Shown here: piece by piece, positions 7,541-8,357 of the stretch
How positions within the stretch are numbered: position 1 is the first letter of the stretch
Layout: each line of letters starts with the position of its first letter
NCBI GenBank assembly: GCA_024641725.1
Contig: JAHECM010000024.1
Span: forward strand, 1 to 8,357
Source of the DNA: Limnohabitans sp.
Lineage (GTDB): Bacteria; Pseudomonadota; Gammaproteobacteria; Burkholderiales; Burkholderiaceae_C
Direction of reading: 5' to 3'
Length of the DNA stretch: 8,357 nt
Program-made: the position numbers and the translations under genes
The notes under the pieces: generated by a model
Told to the model about the DNA's origin: nothing
The model's database searches: none
The model's input: the letters and a program-made list of their open reading frames with translations, nothing else

Positions 7541-7624
7541 AAACAGTGTTGGACTGTTTGCCCGGCTCGTCTGGCCGGGGAGGGCGCACGACGAACCAGA
7601 GCCGTTCAGCCCTTAATCGTCGTG
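7541..7624 (-). promoter_or_regulatory. Candidate transcription attenuator in the asd leader
   Basis: On the asd transcript, four stems can be drawn. (1:2) CACGACGA (7617-7624, inside the leader's Thr-Thr-Thr-Ile codons) pairs perfectly with TCGTCGTG (7587-7594). (2:3) CGGCTCTGG (7596-7604) pairs with CCA (7572-7574) plus GAGCCG (7563-7568), with a 3-nt bulge. (3:4) CCCGGC (7574-7579) pairs with GCCGGG (7561-7566). A last stem AAACAGT (7553-7559) / ACTGTTT (7541-7547) runs into five T. Stem 2:3 lies in the loop of 1:2 and shares bases with 3:4, so these are mutually exclusive in the order expected for attenuation. The weak point is that the U-run follows the AT-rich last stem, not the GC-rich 3:4 stem. 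The pairings are seen directly; the function is inference. Confidence 0.5.
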
Positions 7625-7707
7625 GTTTTTGTGGAGGTTGCACGCGCACCGACAGCCACTGCAGGGGCGGTGGCCAAGTTCAGCTTGAACAGGTGGGCGT
7701 GGAACAT
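7606..7707 (-). CDS. Candidate Thr/Lys/Ile-rich leader peptide of the asd operon
   Basis: A 33-codon frame begins MFHAHLFKLNLATAP and ends ATSTKTTTIKG, then TGA, 87 bp before the asd ATG. Five of the last ten residues are Thr, two are Lys and one is Ile, all end products of the aspartate pathway that Asd feeds. This resembles the logic of the E. coli thr leader, though the sequence is not similar. The ATG lies only 8 nt after a TACAAT -10 box, so the message would be leaderless or nearly so, and no Shine-Dalgarno sequence fits. The Thr codons 28-30 form one arm of a stem that competes with an antiterminator. Against it: the frame is open further upstream as part of a longer antisense frame, and I do not recognise the peptide from a known family. 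Positional logic is the main support. Confidence 0.52.
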   Translation of the reverse strand: MFHAHLFKLNLATAPAVAVGARATSTKTTTIKG

Positions 7708-7715
7708 GGGTGGGG

Positions 7716-7746
7716 ATTGTACTGGATTGGCTTTTCTGAGCCTGAC
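7716..7746 (-). promoter_or_regulatory. Probable promoter of the asd-truA-trpFBA-accD operon
   Basis: The -10 hexamer TACAAT (7716-7721) matches TATAAT at five of six positions. The -35 region is poor: GTCAGG at 7741-7746 sits 19 bp upstream and is part of a direct repeat GTCAGGC (minus strand 7740-7746 and 7754-7760). Transcription would start at about 7707-7711, on or just before the leader-peptide ATG. No other credible promoter is seen between here and asd. Confidence 0.55.
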
Positions 7747-7840
7747 AGTTCGGGCCTGACCGGCGGGACGTGAACGCTTGCCGCCACCTGTACGGGGGGC
7801 GCACGGGTCGCGCACGCGTCGTGCTCTGCGCGTAAACCCT

Positions 7841-7871
7841 TTGCTGGCACGGCGTGGGCCATGCCTATACT
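7841..7871 (+). promoter_or_regulatory. Probable promoter of the BASS-family gene
   Basis: The -10 hexamer TATACT (7866-7871) matches consensus at five of six positions. TTGCTG (7841-7846) is a weak -35 at a long 19-bp spacing. The ATG is 20 bp after the -10, with GGGAG about five bases before it, giving a 5' leader of roughly a dozen bases. The long spacer is filled by a dyad (7846-7865), suggesting regulator control. Confidence 0.5.
7846..7865. repeat. Near-perfect 8-bp dyad in the BASS promoter spacer (possible operator)
   Basis: GGCACGGC-GTGG-GCCATGCC is an inverted repeat with seven of eight positions paired. It exactly fills the space between the candidate -35 and -10 elements. Dyads in 19-20-bp spacers are typical of MerR-family targets, but no regulator gene is visible here and GC-rich dyads also arise by chance. 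Confidence 0.4.
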
Positions 7872-7890
7872 TTTTCCAAAGGGAGTCCCG

Positions 7891-8357
7891 ATGAGCACGC
7901 AACAACTGATTTTGAGCCTGGTGCTGGCAACCATGGTGTTTTCGGTCTCGCTGGAACTGCGGATCGAAGACTTCCGGCGCGTCGCCCAAAGCCCGCGCGC
8001 CGTGGTGTGCGGGCTGATTCCCCAGTTCATCTTGTTGCCCGTGGGCACCTGGTTGGCCACGCTGGCGCTGGATTTGCCGGCCAACATCGAAGCCGCCATG
8101 ATTTTGGTGGCCGCTTGCCCCGGTGGCAGCCTGAGCAATGTGGTCACCCACATGGGGCGGGGCAACACGGCTTTGTCGGTCAGCATCTCCGCCGTGGCCA
8201 GTGTGATTGCGCTCTTTGCCACGCCGTTCAACTTCAGCTGGATGATCGCGGCCAACCCCGAAACCGCGTCTTGGTTGCGCCAGCTGTCGATCGACCCGTC
8301 CGGCATTTGGCTGAGTCTGGTGGCGCTGCTGGGCATCCCGCTGGCGCTGGGTTTGCT
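7891..8357 (+). CDS. Bile acid:sodium symporter (BASS) family transporter, N-terminal part (3' end outside window)
   Basis: Inner-membrane secondary transporter of the BASS/SBF superfamily, which moves organic anions such as bile acids, pyruvate, pantoate or other carboxylates with sodium. Only 155 residues are inside the window and the frame is still open at the end. The protein is very hydrophobic, with membrane segments at about 4-20, 34-58, 64-77, 88-110 and 137-155. The diagnostic motif is AACPGGSLSNVVTHMGRGNTA (74-94), matching the conserved CPGG-x2-SN region next to the sodium sites, followed by LSVSISAVASVIAL. The ATG at 7891 has GGGAG about five bases upstream. It is divergent from asd and has its own promoter. 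Substrate cannot be inferred, and many family members in free-living bacteria are uncharacterised. Confidence 0.9.
   Translation, partial: MSTQQLILSLVLATMVFSVSLELRIEDFRRVAQSPRAVVCGLIPQFILLPVGTWLATLALDLPANIEAAMILVAACPGGSLSNVVTHMGRGNTALSVSISAVASVIALFATPFNFSWMIAANPETASWLRQLSIDPSGIWLSLVALLGIPLALGL

Larger units (their letters stand above)
7708..7890. other. Divergent intergenic region between asd leader and BASS gene
   Basis: This 183-bp gap holds the two divergent promoters and their flanking repeats. The middle part (about 7762-7840) is GC-rich and shows no feature I can support. Frames running through it on either strand look like chance extensions of neighbouring coding sequence. Confidence 0.6.

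Noticed and set aside
7546..7773. 75-codon open frame on the + strand in the intergenic region
   Set aside because: It lies opposite the asd leader, has no ribosome-binding site or promoter pointing its way, and its composition is unremarkable.
7708..8151. Upstream extension of the leader-peptide frame to 181 codons
   Set aside because: Most of it is antisense to the BASS gene and it runs through the asd promoter; only the part after the TACAAT box fits a transcript.
7680..8336. 218-codon open frame on the - strand opposite the BASS gene
   Set aside because: The + strand reads as a hydrophobic transporter with a CPGG-x2-SN motif; the antisense frame has no family features and lacks its own start context.
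1..8357. Mobile elements, CRISPR arrays, tRNA or rRNA genes
   Set aside because: I saw no transposase, terminal repeats, spaced direct-repeat array, or tRNA/rRNA-like sequence on either strand.

Overview
The window looks like a chromosomal segment of a betaproteobacterium, most likely Burkholderiales and probably Comamonadaceae (Limnohabitans/Rhodoferax-like). That placement rests on protein character, GC-rich codon use with frequent TTG leucine codons, and the asd-truA-trpF-trpB-trpA-accD gene order. It is inference from recognition, not from a database search.

Left part (1-1778, + strand). The 3' end of a PhnD-like periplasmic substrate-binding protein gene is followed 14 bp later by a membrane-bound diguanylate cyclase with intact GGDEF and inhibitory (I) sites. 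The pair looks like a ligand sensor feeding c-di-GMP signalling rather than an uptake system. A strong bidirectional terminator (1808-1843) separates it from the convergent operon.

Centre (1873-7518, - strand). Six tightly packed genes are read right to left: asd (aspartate-semialdehyde dehydrogenase), truA (tRNA pseudouridine synthase), trpF, trpB, trpA (last steps of tryptophan synthesis) and accD (acetyl-CoA carboxylase). Stop/start overlaps (asd/truA TGATG, truA/trpF ATGA) and gaps of 8-33 bp indicate one transcript. The fimV-type gene often found between asd and truA, and folC often found after accD, are absent here.

Right part (7519-8357). A 372-bp divergent intergenic region separates asd from a + strand bile acid:sodium symporter (BASS) family gene that runs off the window. 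On the asd side I see a 33-codon reading frame starting 8 nt after a TACAAT -10 box and ending in a Thr/Lys/Ile-rich run. Mutually exclusive RNA pairings lie between it and asd. This is the layout of a transcription attenuator responding to aspartate-family amino acids. It is the most interesting object in the window; it would place tryptophan, tRNA-modification and fatty-acid genes downstream of a threonine/lysine/isoleucine sensor. On the BASS side, a near-perfect 8-bp dyad fills a 19-bp promoter spacer, a MerR-like geometry.
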